NCBI GenBank assembly: GCA_016935885.1
Contig: JAFGQA010000186.1
Span: forward strand, 1 to 40,583
Reading direction: 5' to 3'
Length of the DNA: 40,583 bases
From: Phycisphaerae bacterium
Lineage (GTDB): Bacteria > Planctomycetota > Phycisphaerae > UBA1845 > UTPLA1
Below are positions 1 through 7,060 of this stretch, piece after piece (within the stretch, counting starts at the first letter, position 1; each line of letters starts with the position of its first letter). Made by a program: the position numbers and the translations under genes. The notes below the pieces were generated by a model. That model searched no databases and had not been told where the DNA came from. It saw only the letters and a list, made by a program, of their open reading frames with translations.

Positions 1-624
1 TCGGAGAACGCATGTACACCCACGAGAATCCTCGGTTTTGGGGAGGAAACCGTGTTTCTGGCCTCCGGAACCCGCTAATCAATTACGGCCAACGATGCCG
101 TGTGCGTATCGAAGAGGCCTCGGGTTGTGGCTTGCTCCCTGACGCGATTGAGTTTGCTGACACCATGCACCTCTTCATGCGGAGCCACGCGGATCGAACC
201 TCGGTCCGATTCATTCGCTCCTGCTGATCATGTATTCGTGTGTGGAATGCGGCTGGATTCAGTGCCCGGGATTCTTTTGATTAACGAGGGCGAAGAGGAG
301 TTCGTTCATCCAGACGGCCAAGCCAAAACTGGCAAGCCGTCCACTTCGCGGAGGGGCAGTCTGAGCCGATCCTTGATTCGGTCGGGGCAGGATTGAGGCG
401 CGCGGGCTTGACCCGGTTGGTCGAGGCCGGCTTACCTCAGTAGCGATAGCCTGCGAGCCTGGTGAATCAGGCGGAGGCCTCGCCATGCGCGGTGGTTCAG
501 AACGCACTCGTTAGGCAGATGTGAGCACTTTTGTGCAGTGCGCTGGGATGTACGAGACAGATGTCGACCCACCGACGGCGAAATGTCTCAACATGGGCGC
601 AAGAAAGAAGCCTGTGCCGTCGCA
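1..624. other. no gene recognised
   Basis: No reading frame here has a convincing start, ribosome site or family resemblance. Short open frames exist on both strands but look like chance frames in GC-rich DNA. A tiny frame from about 234 reads MYSCVECGWIQCPGFF and stops; it resembles the start of a zinc-ribbon protein but is too short to call. The stretch may be the decayed end of something outside the window. Confidence 0.4.
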
Positions 625-960
625 TCAAGCCGGCTTCGGATACACAAGATGTGAATAGCTGCTCTGTGGTTCCGCTTCCGTCGGCACGAGTTGTCGGTGC
701 TCTTGTCCTTCGGCGCGAATGTAGCCGTCCTCAATGAGCTCACCAATCAACCGATCGAAGCTCTTGATCCACGAGTAATAGCCTGCTTGGTTGTCCTTGA
801 CATCCCAATCGACTTCTTCGCGCTCGTGGCCCGTGATAGCCCGGAAGACAGCTCTCTCCAGCGCGTCCGGCGTGGTTGGGCCCAGGCGCCGGCTCTGCTT
901 GACCATCTCCGATTTGACCAGCGCGGTTGTGTCGTTCACGATCAAACCTTCATTCAGCAT
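625..960 (-). CDS. hypothetical protein, 111 aa
   Basis: I do not recognise the family. The protein is mostly charged and helical in look (SFDRLIGELIEDGYI and similar amphipathic stretches), with no signal peptide, membrane segment or cysteine pair, so it is probably a small cytosolic protein. The start is well supported: on the minus strand an AGGAGG lies 8 bases upstream of the ATG. It is the last of three minus-strand genes (thioredoxin-like, 59-residue protein, this one), but a 17-bp hairpin separates it from the gene before, so it may be a separate transcript. Function unknown. Confidence 0.7.
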   Translation of the reverse strand: MLNEGLIVNDTTALVKSEMVKQSRRLGPTTPDALERAVFRAITGHEREEVDWDVKDNQAGYYSWIKSFDRLIGELIEDGYIRAEGQEHRQLVPTEAEPQSSYSHLVYPKPA

Positions 961-1066
961 AGTTCAGGCCTCCTGCATTGTTCGGTCTAAGTTGCTGGAC
1001 TATAGGGGTGTCGGTCTTGAACGGCCAAAACCGCCGCCGTCACGACAGGATGTTTCGATCTGGTTA

Positions 1067-1108
1067 GCAGGAGGTGCGCCCGCGCTTGATGCGGGCAGCA
1101 CCTCCTGC
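1067..1108. terminator. strong 17-bp hairpin between two minus-strand genes
   Basis: The arms GCAGGAGGTGC+GCCCGC and GCGGGC+GCACCTCCTGC pair perfectly around a 7-base loop, with one unpaired A at 1097. It lies just downstream of the 59-residue gene on the minus strand. No T-run follows on either strand, so a classical intrinsic terminator is not proven; it could be a 3' stabilising structure or a small palindromic repeat. The arms contain AGGAGG, so folding could hide a Shine-Dalgarno-like sequence. Confidence 0.5.
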
Positions 1109-1127
1109 GATCACGGCATGGGAAAGC

Positions 1128-1307
1128 CTAATCGTTCTGCGGGTTCTCCGACTCGTTGACGCAGAGCATCTTGAGCTGATCCTCGCTCGGGCTTTCGAGC
1201 CTCGACAGGGCATCGGTCGGGCAAAGGTAGGTGGTGCCCGATTCGGCCTTGATCCACTTCACGCCGATCGTCTTCTTGAACTCTTTGGTTGAATCGCAAG
1301 TGGTCAT
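1128..1307 (-). CDS. small hypothetical protein, 59 aa
   Basis: A short frame starting MTTCDSTKEF and ending ENPQND. It has an AAGGAG ribosome site about 9 bases before the ATG and reads as a natural, charged small protein with three cysteines (C4, the YLCP motif near residue 29, and LKMLC near residue 48). It lies 90 bases downstream of the thioredoxin-like gene on the same strand, so the two may be co-transcribed, and a thiol- or metal-linked role is possible but only inferred. I do not recognise the family. No signal peptide or membrane segment. Confidence 0.65.
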   Translation of the reverse strand: MTTCDSTKEFKKTIGVKWIKAESGTTYLCPTDALSRLESPSEDQLKMLCVNESENPQND

Positions 1308-1397
1308 CTTTGTTTTCTCCTTTTCTGATGTTCCTCAGAAGTTCCGAACTCGATTCCATGAACCTCTCGGGGCGGCGTGCCCTTGTGAGATTCTCCT

Positions 1398-1790
1398 TCA
1401 AGCTACATGCTTGCCTATGTCGTTCTTGTCTGGTTCGGAAGACGCGATGTCAGCACGAACCAAGTCCATATTCAGCGAGACTGCCTGCAAGATGATGCCC
1501 TCAAGGGCCTCCTCGTCGAAGTTCCCCGGCTGGTTCAGCAGCAGCACGCCGTCGCGGTACACGAGCAGGGACGGTATGTATTGCACGCTAAGCGAGGCAA
1601 CGAGGTCTGGTTCCGCCCCCGTATCGAGCTTCCCAAACACGTGCTCAGGATGTCTCAGGGCCACCTTCTCGTAGATCGGGGAGAAAGCCTTGCAGGCCCC
1701 GCACCACTCGGCCCAGCAATCCACGATCACGATGCCATCACCCGATACGGTCCGGTCGAAGTTGTCTGTTGTGAGCTTCAACGTTGCCAT
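1398..1790 (-). CDS. thioredoxin-like protein
   Basis: A 130-residue single-domain thioredoxin fold protein, cytosolic (no signal peptide). The redox motif is W29-C30-G31-A32-C33, that is WCGAC rather than the classical WCGPC; the cis-proline loop IPS is at 72-74 and the FDEEAL helix near residue 91 fits the C-terminal part of the fold. The frame is open 16 codons further upstream, but the ATG of MATLKLTTDNF fits the usual thioredoxin N-terminus and has GAGAGG about 10 bases before it. The proline-to-alanine change in the CxxC motif should alter redox potential relative to TrxA (family knowledge); the substrate is unknown. The next gene on the strand is a 59-residue Cys-containing protein. 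Confidence 0.9.
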   Translation of the reverse strand: MATLKLTTDNFDRTVSGDGIVIVDCWAEWCGACKAFSPIYEKVALRHPEHVFGKLDTGAEPDLVASLSVQYIPSLLVYRDGVLLLNQPGNFDEEALEGIILQAVSLNMDLVRADIASSEPDKNDIGKHVA

Positions 1791-2007
1791 GGCCTGGCCT
1801 CTCAGTTCCAATCCCGGTTCTCTTCCAGCAAGCTTCAACTCGTCGTCGTCTGCACGTCATTCCACGGATGCCTTCGCTCCCAGAGTTCGCCTTGCCACGT
1901 TTCTTCCGTCCCTCTCCTCCATCACTAATCCATACGCTTGCTCGGCCGGCCTGGATTCAGCGGGAGAAAGAAAATCTTGCTGTAGCGAGTGAGGGTACCC
2001 GGAGCCG

Positions 2008-2326
2008 TTACTCGGAGCTGGCGCCCTGTAGTACCCGCACCAACCGTTCGGGGTCATAGCCAGCCTCAGGAAGTCGCGCAAGGATGCTTTCGTAGAGTTC
2101 CTCATCCATCTGGGGGGTTCGACTCAGAATCCACAGAAAACTTCTGCTTGGCTCACCGACCACCGCGTACTCATAATCCTCACCGAGTTCGATGATCCAG
2201 TAGTCGCCCTCGAACGGCCAAAAGAACGTGACCTTGAGCTTGGCATTGTCGGTGGCGTCGACGACGCGAGCAGACCCTCGGATCTCCCGCGACGGCCCGT
2301 CAAGGGATGATTCGAAGCAGGTGTTA
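2008..2326 (-). pseudogene. blc: bacterial lipocalin (Blc-like), C-terminal part, split by IS
   Basis: Encodes the C-terminal two thirds of a bacterial lipocalin: SSLDGP loop, the strand ARVVDATDNAKLKVTFF, GDYWIIELGEDYEYAVVGEP, and the typical LWILSRTPQ motif before the C-terminal helix. It ends in TAA at 2008-2010. It has no start of its own; the frame runs back into the insertion sequence. Joined to the fragment at 3435-3685 after removing the element and one TA, it gives a continuous frame (...PGNNTCFESS...). The intact protein would have been an outer-membrane lipoprotein binding lipids or hydrophobic ligands, as known for Blc. Confidence 0.9.
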
Positions 2327-3432
2327 CTAATCCGAGCACATGATATTGGACTTTTCGGAATCATGTGATATACTGTATGTATGCAGACTATGGATACACG
2401 CCGACTGTCGCCTGATGCGCAGGAGCACGTGCGGCGCCGTGTTGTGGCCGCTGTCCGCGGTGGCATGAGAAAAGGCGAGGCGGCGCGCGCCTTCGGTGTT
2501 TCGCGGACGTCGATCGATGCGTGGTTGGTGAAGGTCGAGCGCGGCGGCATTCGGACGCTCAAGTCCAAGCCGCGCGGCCGGCCCCGACGATCGCGACTGG
2601 CCGGGTGGCAGGCGGGGAATGTGGTTCGCCTGATCGAGGGCGGCTGTCCGGATTAACTTCGACTGCCGTTCGCATTGTGGACGCGCGAAGCGGTTCAGCA
2701 GTTGCTGGCCAATCGGTTTGATGTTTGTGTTTCGGTCTGGACTGTGGGGCGGTATCTGGCGAACTGGGGACTCACGCCGCAAAAGCCGCTTCGCCGCGCG
2801 TATGAACAGAATCCCGCGGCAGTGGAGCGTTGGCTGAAGGAGGAATACCCGGCGATTCGCTCGGCGGCAAGGCGCGAAAAGGCCGAGATTCACTGGGCCG
2901 CTGAGATGGGCATGCGGAGCGATCATCAGACCGGCCGCAGTTACGGTCGTCGTGGTCGCACGCCGGTGATCCCCGGCACGGGCCGCCGCTTCAGTTGCAA
3001 TATGATGTCCACGGTGACCAACCGCGGGCGACTGACATTCATGGTCTTCAAAGAGCGGTTCACGGGGCCGGTATGCATTCGCTTTCTCCGACGGCTCATA
3101 CGACACAGTGGGCGCAAGGTGTTTGTGATTTGGGATGGTCACCCCGTGCACCGATCTGCGGCAGTGCGGCACTGGCTTGATGCCAACCGTCGCCGCATTC
3201 GGATGTTCCTCCTTCCGGGCTACAGTCCGGAGCTGAATCCCGATGAGTATTTGAACAACGATGTGAAGTCCAATGCGGTCGGTCGCCAACGTCCGGCAGA
3301 CCAGTCGGAAATGATCACCCAGGTCCGCTCGTATCTCCGGCAGACGCAAGGCCGTCCCGAAATCGTTCGCAACTACTTCAACCATGAAGACGTCGCCTAT
3401 GCGGCTGCATGAACTGCAATGTGTTCAACATT
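2327..3432 (+). mobile_element. IS630-family insertion sequence
   Basis: About 1.1 kb element holding one broken IS630-type transposase and inserted in the lipocalin gene. It is flanked by TA on both sides (2325-2326 and 3433-3434), the target duplication expected for IS630. The ends form an imperfect inverted repeat: left end reads CTAATCCGAGCACATG, right end read inward is AATGTTGAACACATTG. The left boundary could instead be 3 bases further in (TA at 2328-2329); both choices restore the lipocalin frame, so the edge is uncertain by a few bases. Confidence 0.88.
2381..3412 (+). pseudogene. IS630 transposase, inactivated
   Basis: The N-terminal part (2381-2656) has a helix-turn-helix (GEAARAFGVSRTSIDAWL) and the basic RGRPRRS segment typical of IS630. 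An in-frame TAA at 2654-2656 then interrupts the reading; the same frame continues as LRLPFALWTREAVQQLL to 3412, so a single base change from a CAA/CAG glutamine codon explains the split. The catalytic part has IHWAAEMGMRSDHQ, VIWDGHPVH and LLPGYSPELNPDEY. Family members have Asp-Glu in the first of these motifs (DEMG-like), here Ala-Glu, so the first DDE aspartate is lost (GCT for GAT). The element is thus doubly dead on this reading, though read-through or supply in trans is possible for the stop alone. Confidence 0.88.
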
Positions 3433-3434
3433 TA

Positions 3435-3685
3435 TTGCCCGGAGTAATAACCACCTCAATGCGGCCGTCGTCTAGCGGCGTGTAATCCGCCGTGACACCG
3501 ACGCACCCTCCCTCAAACGAATTCGGATAGCGGGCGATCTCGTACCACCTGCCCGCGTAACGCCCCAGGTTGACCTCCTCGACCACTTCAAGGGGCGGAT
3601 AAACCGTGCCGCAACCGCTGGCGATACCCAATGCAAACACGGCTGCACCCACCCTTCTTGTTATGAGGACATCTAACCAATTCAT
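3435..3685 (-). pseudogene. blc: bacterial lipocalin (Blc-like), N-terminal part, split by IS
   Basis: N-terminal part of the lipocalin cut by the IS630 element. It starts at an ATG with GGAG 5 bases upstream (a TTG 12 bases earlier is also in frame). A lipoprotein signal peptide ends at the lipobox ASGC, followed by TVYPPLEVVEEVNLGRYAG and the lipocalin GxW motif GRWYEIARYPNSFE. After GGCAATA the sequence becomes IS, giving a false end KC* at 3425. The gene is divergent from the ECF sigma factor, with about 320 bases between. The rest of the protein is at 2008-2326. Confidence 0.92.
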
Positions 3686-4005
3686 GTCTGTCTCCAAAGC
3701 TACGAGGTTTCATTATCAAGCCACTTACTGAGCTGTTCGCATGCCGGCAGCGATTGGATTCAGGAATCTCAAGCCAGTCGGCCGAGTAGTCTCGGTTTCG
3801 CAGGAATCCACAGGGAAGTCTCGAGCGAATGACACAGTGGAGGTACCTCGTGCGCCTAAGGTCCAGACAGTCGTCGGTTTTCCGGCTTGGCGGTCAAGCA
3901 GGTGTTCAGTTGCACAGCAGACCCAAAACGGCGATGCTTACGGCTGTACTCAGCATCCGGGCTCCATCCGGAGCCCTCGCTGACAGGTCAGTGGCCTCGG
4001 AGTGC
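3686..4005. promoter_or_regulatory. divergent intergenic region with duplicated motifs
   Basis: The region between the lipocalin start and the ECF sigma factor start should hold promoters in both directions. Two copies of CAGGAATC (3761-3768 and 3801-3808) and two of AGTCTCG (3788-3794 and 3817-3823) alternate here. The GGAATC parts resemble the GGAA-type -35 elements of ECF promoters, so autoregulation by the downstream sigma factor is possible, but the spacing to AGTCTCG differs between copies and no -10 is certain. A frame upstream of the chosen sigma start is open through part of this region and I treat it as non-coding. Confidence 0.3.
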
Positions 4006-4602
4006 ATGGCGTTGGCAGATACCCCAGATCAACACGGTCAGAAGTGCCTGCTCCAGCGCGTTGGCGAAGGTGATACACGGGCAGTTGCCGAGTGCATCGA
4101 CCGATTCGGTGGACTGGTGTGGTCGCTGGCCCGGAAGCTGATCGGGAACCCGGCGGAGGCCGAGGACGCGGTGCAGGAGGTATCCATCGCGCTCTGGAAG
4201 GATGCCTCCCGCTTCGATCCGTCTGTCGCATCCGAAATCACCTTCGTCACCATGATCGCGCGGCGCCGGTTAATAGACCGTTGGAGGAAGATTGGCCGCC
4301 GCCCCAATGGTGACGCTACGGACGTGGATGTCGTGCCGATTCAGGCGGAGGAAGACGAGCATAGCCAGGTCGAGCTGGCCGAGGAGGCGGCGCGTGCAAC
4401 GGAGACAATCAACTTGCTCCGCCCAAAGCAGCGGGAAGTGCTCAACTTGGCCGTGTGTGAGGGATGGTCGCACCAGCTCATCGCCGACCGCCTGTGCATG
4501 CCGCTTGGCACGGTGAAGACGCACGTTCGGCGTGGGCTCGTGCGCGTGCGGGAGCTGCTTCAGGCAGAATCCGGCGCTGGGGCTGAGGAGGCAGCATCGT
4601 GA
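4006..4602 (+). CDS. ECF-family RNA polymerase sigma factor
   Basis: A 198-residue extracytoplasmic-function sigma factor. Region 2 holds the core-binding and -10 recognition helices (EAEDAVQEVSIALWKDASRF, then FVTMIARRRLIDRWRK); region 4 is LRPKQREVLNLAVCEGWS followed by the helix-turn-helix HQLIADRLCMPLGTVKTHVRR for -35 recognition. An acidic linker separates them. The ATG at 4006 has CGGAG just upstream; the open frame continues another 59 codons upstream but that part has no sigma character. Its stop overlaps the GTG start of the next gene (GTGA), the usual coupling of an ECF sigma factor with its anti-sigma partner. Downstream is a cobalamin-binding sensor-like protein, so light, B12 or redox signals are candidates for its control (inference). 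Confidence 0.92.
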   Translation: MALADTPDQHGQKCLLQRVGEGDTRAVAECIDRFGGLVWSLARKLIGNPAEAEDAVQEVSIALWKDASRFDPSVASEITFVTMIARRRLIDRWRKIGRRPNGDATDVDVVPIQAEEDEHSQVELAEEAARATETINLLRPKQREVLNLAVCEGWSHQLIADRLCMPLGTVKTHVRRGLVRVRELLQAESGAGAEEAAS

Positions 4603-4859
4603 GCAAATGCGACTCGCATGACGACAACCGGATGCTGCAGCTCCTTGCTGACCGCGCGACTGAGGGCTTAGGAGAAATGGACGCCGCAGCGCTAGACGAG
4701 TGGCTTGCAATGAAACCGGACATTGACCCTGACGAGTTTGAAAGGGCAGCAGCGGTTGTTGCCTTGATCGGGACGTCGCAGCGCGAAGAGTCCTTGCCCT
4801 CCTCGCTGCGTGGCAAACTCCTCTCTGATGCGGGGATGATCTTCGGATGGAGTAACTGA
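4599..4859 (+). CDS. putative short anti-sigma protein, 86 aa
   Basis: Starts with GTG overlapping the sigma factor stop by four bases, so it is translationally coupled and by position is the likely anti-sigma partner. The sequence RMLQLLADRATEGLGEMDAAALDEWL and DPDEFERAAAVVALI resembles the N-terminal part of planctomycete proteins encoded next to ECF factors, which as I recall usually continue into a membrane segment. Here the frame stops after 86 residues with no membrane segment and no HxxxCxxC zinc motif, so it is either a soluble short form or truncated. Role inferred from position; family match is from memory. Confidence 0.6.
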   Translation: MSKCDSHDDNRMLQLLADRATEGLGEMDAAALDEWLAMKPDIDPDEFERAAAVVALIGTSQREESLPSSLRGKLLSDAGMIFGWSN

Positions 4860-4946
4860 AACTCGTGCACTGCAGTGCGCGGCGGGATCAGATTGTGCGT
4901 TTCTACGAGAATCGGTGTCAGATGCGCACGTGTAAGGAACACCGTG

Positions 4947-6014
4947 ATGGACAAGACAGCCAAGCAAACAGGCCGGATTGTCGAATCGACTGCTGCGGCC
5001 GTGGCGAACTGGAGCGTGAATCGGCTAGCCGAACTCGATCCCGGCCTGGAGAAGAGGTATGGTGCGAGGTGGCGCGAGGAATGGGTCGGCCATGTTGCAT
5101 CGCAGATGCGGTTCCTGGCCCAGGCAATTGCCGTCAGGCGTTCGAAGTTGTTTGCGGATTCGGCCCAGTGGACACAGGCTGCGTTTCGCGCACGCGGCAC
5201 GGACGACTCGGATCTGGTCGGCAGCCTGCGCTGCATGCGCGAAGTGATTGAGGCCGAGTTACCCGAGGAAGTTGCCGGCATCGCATCAGAGTACGTTGGA
5301 CAGGCCATTGAACGGGTCGAAGCGGCACAGCCCATCCTGACCGGACCCACCGTTCTGGAGGGCCCACACCGGCGACTGGTCTTGCAGTACCTGGAGGCAG
5401 TCCTGGCCGGCCATCGAGCGGAAGCAGAGGAGGTTATTCTATCCGCGGTCGACACCGGTGTGGCAGTGCGCGACGTCTACAAACATGTGCTACAGCCAGC
5501 TCAGATCGAACTCGGACGGATGTGGCATGCGGGTGAGATCACCGTGGCGGACGAGCATTTCGCAAGCGCGATCACCCAGGCGATCATGTCCATCCTGCGC
5601 TCTCGTTTCCCCGAACGAAAGAAAAACGGGAAGCTTGTCGTAGCGGCGGCCGTCGGGGGCGAACTGCACGAGATTGGCGTTAGAATGGTGGCCGACTTCT
5701 TCGAGATGGATGGCTGGGACGTCATTTATCTCGGTGCCAACACCCCCTCGACCGACATTGTCAGCGTGATTCGCGAGCGCCACGCAGACCTGCTTGCGGC
5801 ATCCGCCAGTACGCTGCTACACGTGAGTGCTGTCGGGGAACTGATCGAACAGGTTCGAGAGGACGAAGGCTGTGCCAGAACGAGAGTGCTTGTGGGCGGC
5901 CCACCGTTTCGGTCTGTGCCGGATCTCTGGTCGGAGCTTGGCGCAGACGGCAGCGCCATGTCTGCCCCAGAGGCCGTCAAGCTCGGGAATGCTCTTGTAG
6001 GTGATGGCAGCTGA
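4947..6014 (+). CDS. cobalamin-binding sensor-like protein with RsbRD-like N-terminus
   Basis: A 355-residue cytosolic protein. Residues about 15-125 resemble the N-terminal domain of RsbRD-type regulators (HVASQMRFLAQAI, KLFADSAQWTQAAF, LPEEVAGIASEYV). Residues about 140-225 are a B12-binding helical cap, including VYKHVLQPAQIELGRMW. The cap carries W193 and E203-H204 spaced as Wx9EH, the signature of CarH/LitR photoreceptors. Residues 228-350 are a Rossmann-type cobalamin domain with E239-L-H241-E-I-G244 (the ExHxxG variant of DxHxxG), the STLL segment and VGGPPF. There is no MerR DNA-binding domain, so output would be through protein contact. The ATG at 4947 has AAGGA upstream and lies 87 bases after the putative anti-sigma gene, suggesting one operon. 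A light- or B12-sensing role is inferred, not shown. Confidence 0.85.
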   Translation: MDKTAKQTGRIVESTAAAVANWSVNRLAELDPGLEKRYGARWREEWVGHVASQMRFLAQAIAVRRSKLFADSAQWTQAAFRARGTDDSDLVGSLRCMREVIEAELPEEVAGIASEYVGQAIERVEAAQPILTGPTVLEGPHRRLVLQYLEAVLAGHRAEAEEVILSAVDTGVAVRDVYKHVLQPAQIELGRMWHAGEITVADEHFASAITQAIMSILRSRFPERKKNGKLVVAAAVGGELHEIGVRMVADFFEMDGWDVIYLGANTPSTDIVSVIRERHADLLAASASTLLHVSAVGELIEQVREDEGCARTRVLVGGPPFRSVPDLWSELGADGSAMSAPEAVKLGNALVGDGS

Positions 6015-6107
6015 GTCCGGAGGCGCTAGTGCATTCTATCGGCGCGGATCGAGATCAAGCCTGCCAGCGGTTCTGTGAGCCGGCTTGGAGCCCGATCGGC
6101 AATGAGT

Positions 6108-6281
6108 TCAGTCCGAACTGCGGCCGCACCAGATCTCCAGGCCGTCGTACGGATTCGCCGTGCCGACGTAGAACCGCCCGTCTGCCGAGACCATCGTGCG
6201 GAAGCCGTAGTTCCCCACATCGCCCAGGCCGTCGAGCGTCACCGGGTGCCAGGTGACCCCGTCCTGCGTTTTGTACAGTTC
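6108..6281 (-). pseudogene. C-terminal fragment of an unidentified beta-propeller-like protein
   Basis: The minus strand encodes about 57 residues, ELYKTQDGVTWHPVTLDG then YGFRTMVSADGRFYVGTANP and GLEIWCG, ending in TGA at 6108-6110. This looks like the C-terminal blade of a BNR/WD-like repeat protein with TxDGxxW and VGTANP motifs. Upstream of about 6281 the resemblance stops, because the opposite strand there codes for a macro-domain fragment. No start codon or ribosome site belongs to it. The parent gene is not in the window. Confidence 0.55.
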
Positions 6282-6692
6282 GGCTGGGATCTGCAGGTGC
6301 GCCTGCAGCAAGTCATCCGAGAGAAGTACCACGGCGAACTGCTCGTCGGGCAGGCTGAGATTATCCCAACGGGCGACGCTGAGGTGCCCTGGCTGGTCTC
6401 CGCGCCGACGATGCGCGTGCCGATGCACGTCAAGGCCACGATCAACGCCTACCTGGCGATGAGGGCGATTCTGCTGGCCGCATTGCACCACTCGGTTGAG
6501 CCGGCGATTGACACTGTCGCGGTACCAGGTCTCGGCACAGGCGTCGGGGACTTGCGGCACGACATTGCCGCCCGACAGATGTGGACTGCGTACCAGGAGG
6601 TGATCCTTGGCCTGGCCCGTTTTCCGCAAGACCTTGGGCAGGCGGTGGACGCGCACCTGAAACTGAACCCGCTTGGAATGCTCTTTGAGTGA
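6279..6692 (+). pseudogene. macro-domain protein, C-terminal fragment
   Basis: Begins abruptly at FGWDLQVRLQQVIREKYHG and runs through VGQAEIIPTGDAEVPWLVSA, INAYLAMRAILLAA, and VAVPGLGTGVG with AARQMWTAY, which are the second half of a macro (ADP-ribose-binding) domain; then it ends in TGA. The first half of the domain, with its N-terminal strand and Asn-containing loop, is missing. The open frame continues upstream to 6075, but that part is antisense to another gene fragment and has no macro character. With the glycine-rich loop kept but the N-terminus gone it is unlikely to fold. Confidence 0.75.
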
Positions 6693-6739
6693 GCAGAAAC
6701 ACGATCGAGTTATCACGAAAGCGAGAGCATGATGGCGCG

Positions 6740-6817
6740 CTAATCCGGAAACTTGTACTCGTTGGTATCGGTGTCGGCAAACAATAGGGCGCCGTCAGAG
6801 GAAAAAAGCAGTGGCAG
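6740..6817 (-). pseudogene. possible C-terminal fragment of an unidentified protein
   Basis: The minus strand reads LPLLFSSDGALLFADTDTNE and KFPD before TAG at 6740-6742. It looks like a natural protein C-terminus but is only about 25 residues long and is cut off by the start of a plus-strand phosphatase fragment. It lies among other gene fragments. Low confidence; it may be a chance frame. Confidence 0.3.
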
Positions 6818-6826
6818 ACAAGGTGC

Positions 6827-7018
6827 ATGATGCAGCGAAAGATCATCATCGGAGACATACACGGCTGCTACGACGAGCTGCGTGACCTTCTCGATGTCAT
6901 TTCGCCCACACGCGACGACAAGATCATCGCCATCGGCGACCTTGTCGACCGTGGGCCGGACAGCGAGAAGGTGCTGGATGGCGATTGCGCTGGGGCAACA
7001 GCTTGGGTGGCCGATTAG
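6827..7018 (+). pseudogene. Ser/Thr protein phosphatase (metallophosphatase), N-terminal fragment
   Basis: MMQRKIIIGDIHGCYDELRD and IIAIGDLVDRGPDSEKVLD are the first two metal-binding motifs (GDIHG, GDLVDRG) of a PPP-type bacterial phosphatase. After KVLD, at about 6980, the family resemblance ends and a short unrelated tail GDCAGATAWVAD leads to a stop. The GNHE motif and the rest of the domain are missing, so the product cannot be active. The next gene, at 7061, is a different metallophosphoesterase, so this is not simply a frameshifted N-terminus of it. Confidence 0.75.
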
Positions 7019-7060
7019 AAGAGTGCTGTTCAGCTGTTGAAGTGAGCGAGGATCTAGATC

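Noticed and set aside
181..260. tRNA-like GGTTCGATCC on the minus strand
   Set aside because: No matching acceptor, D and anticodon arms around it; only the loop-like string is present.
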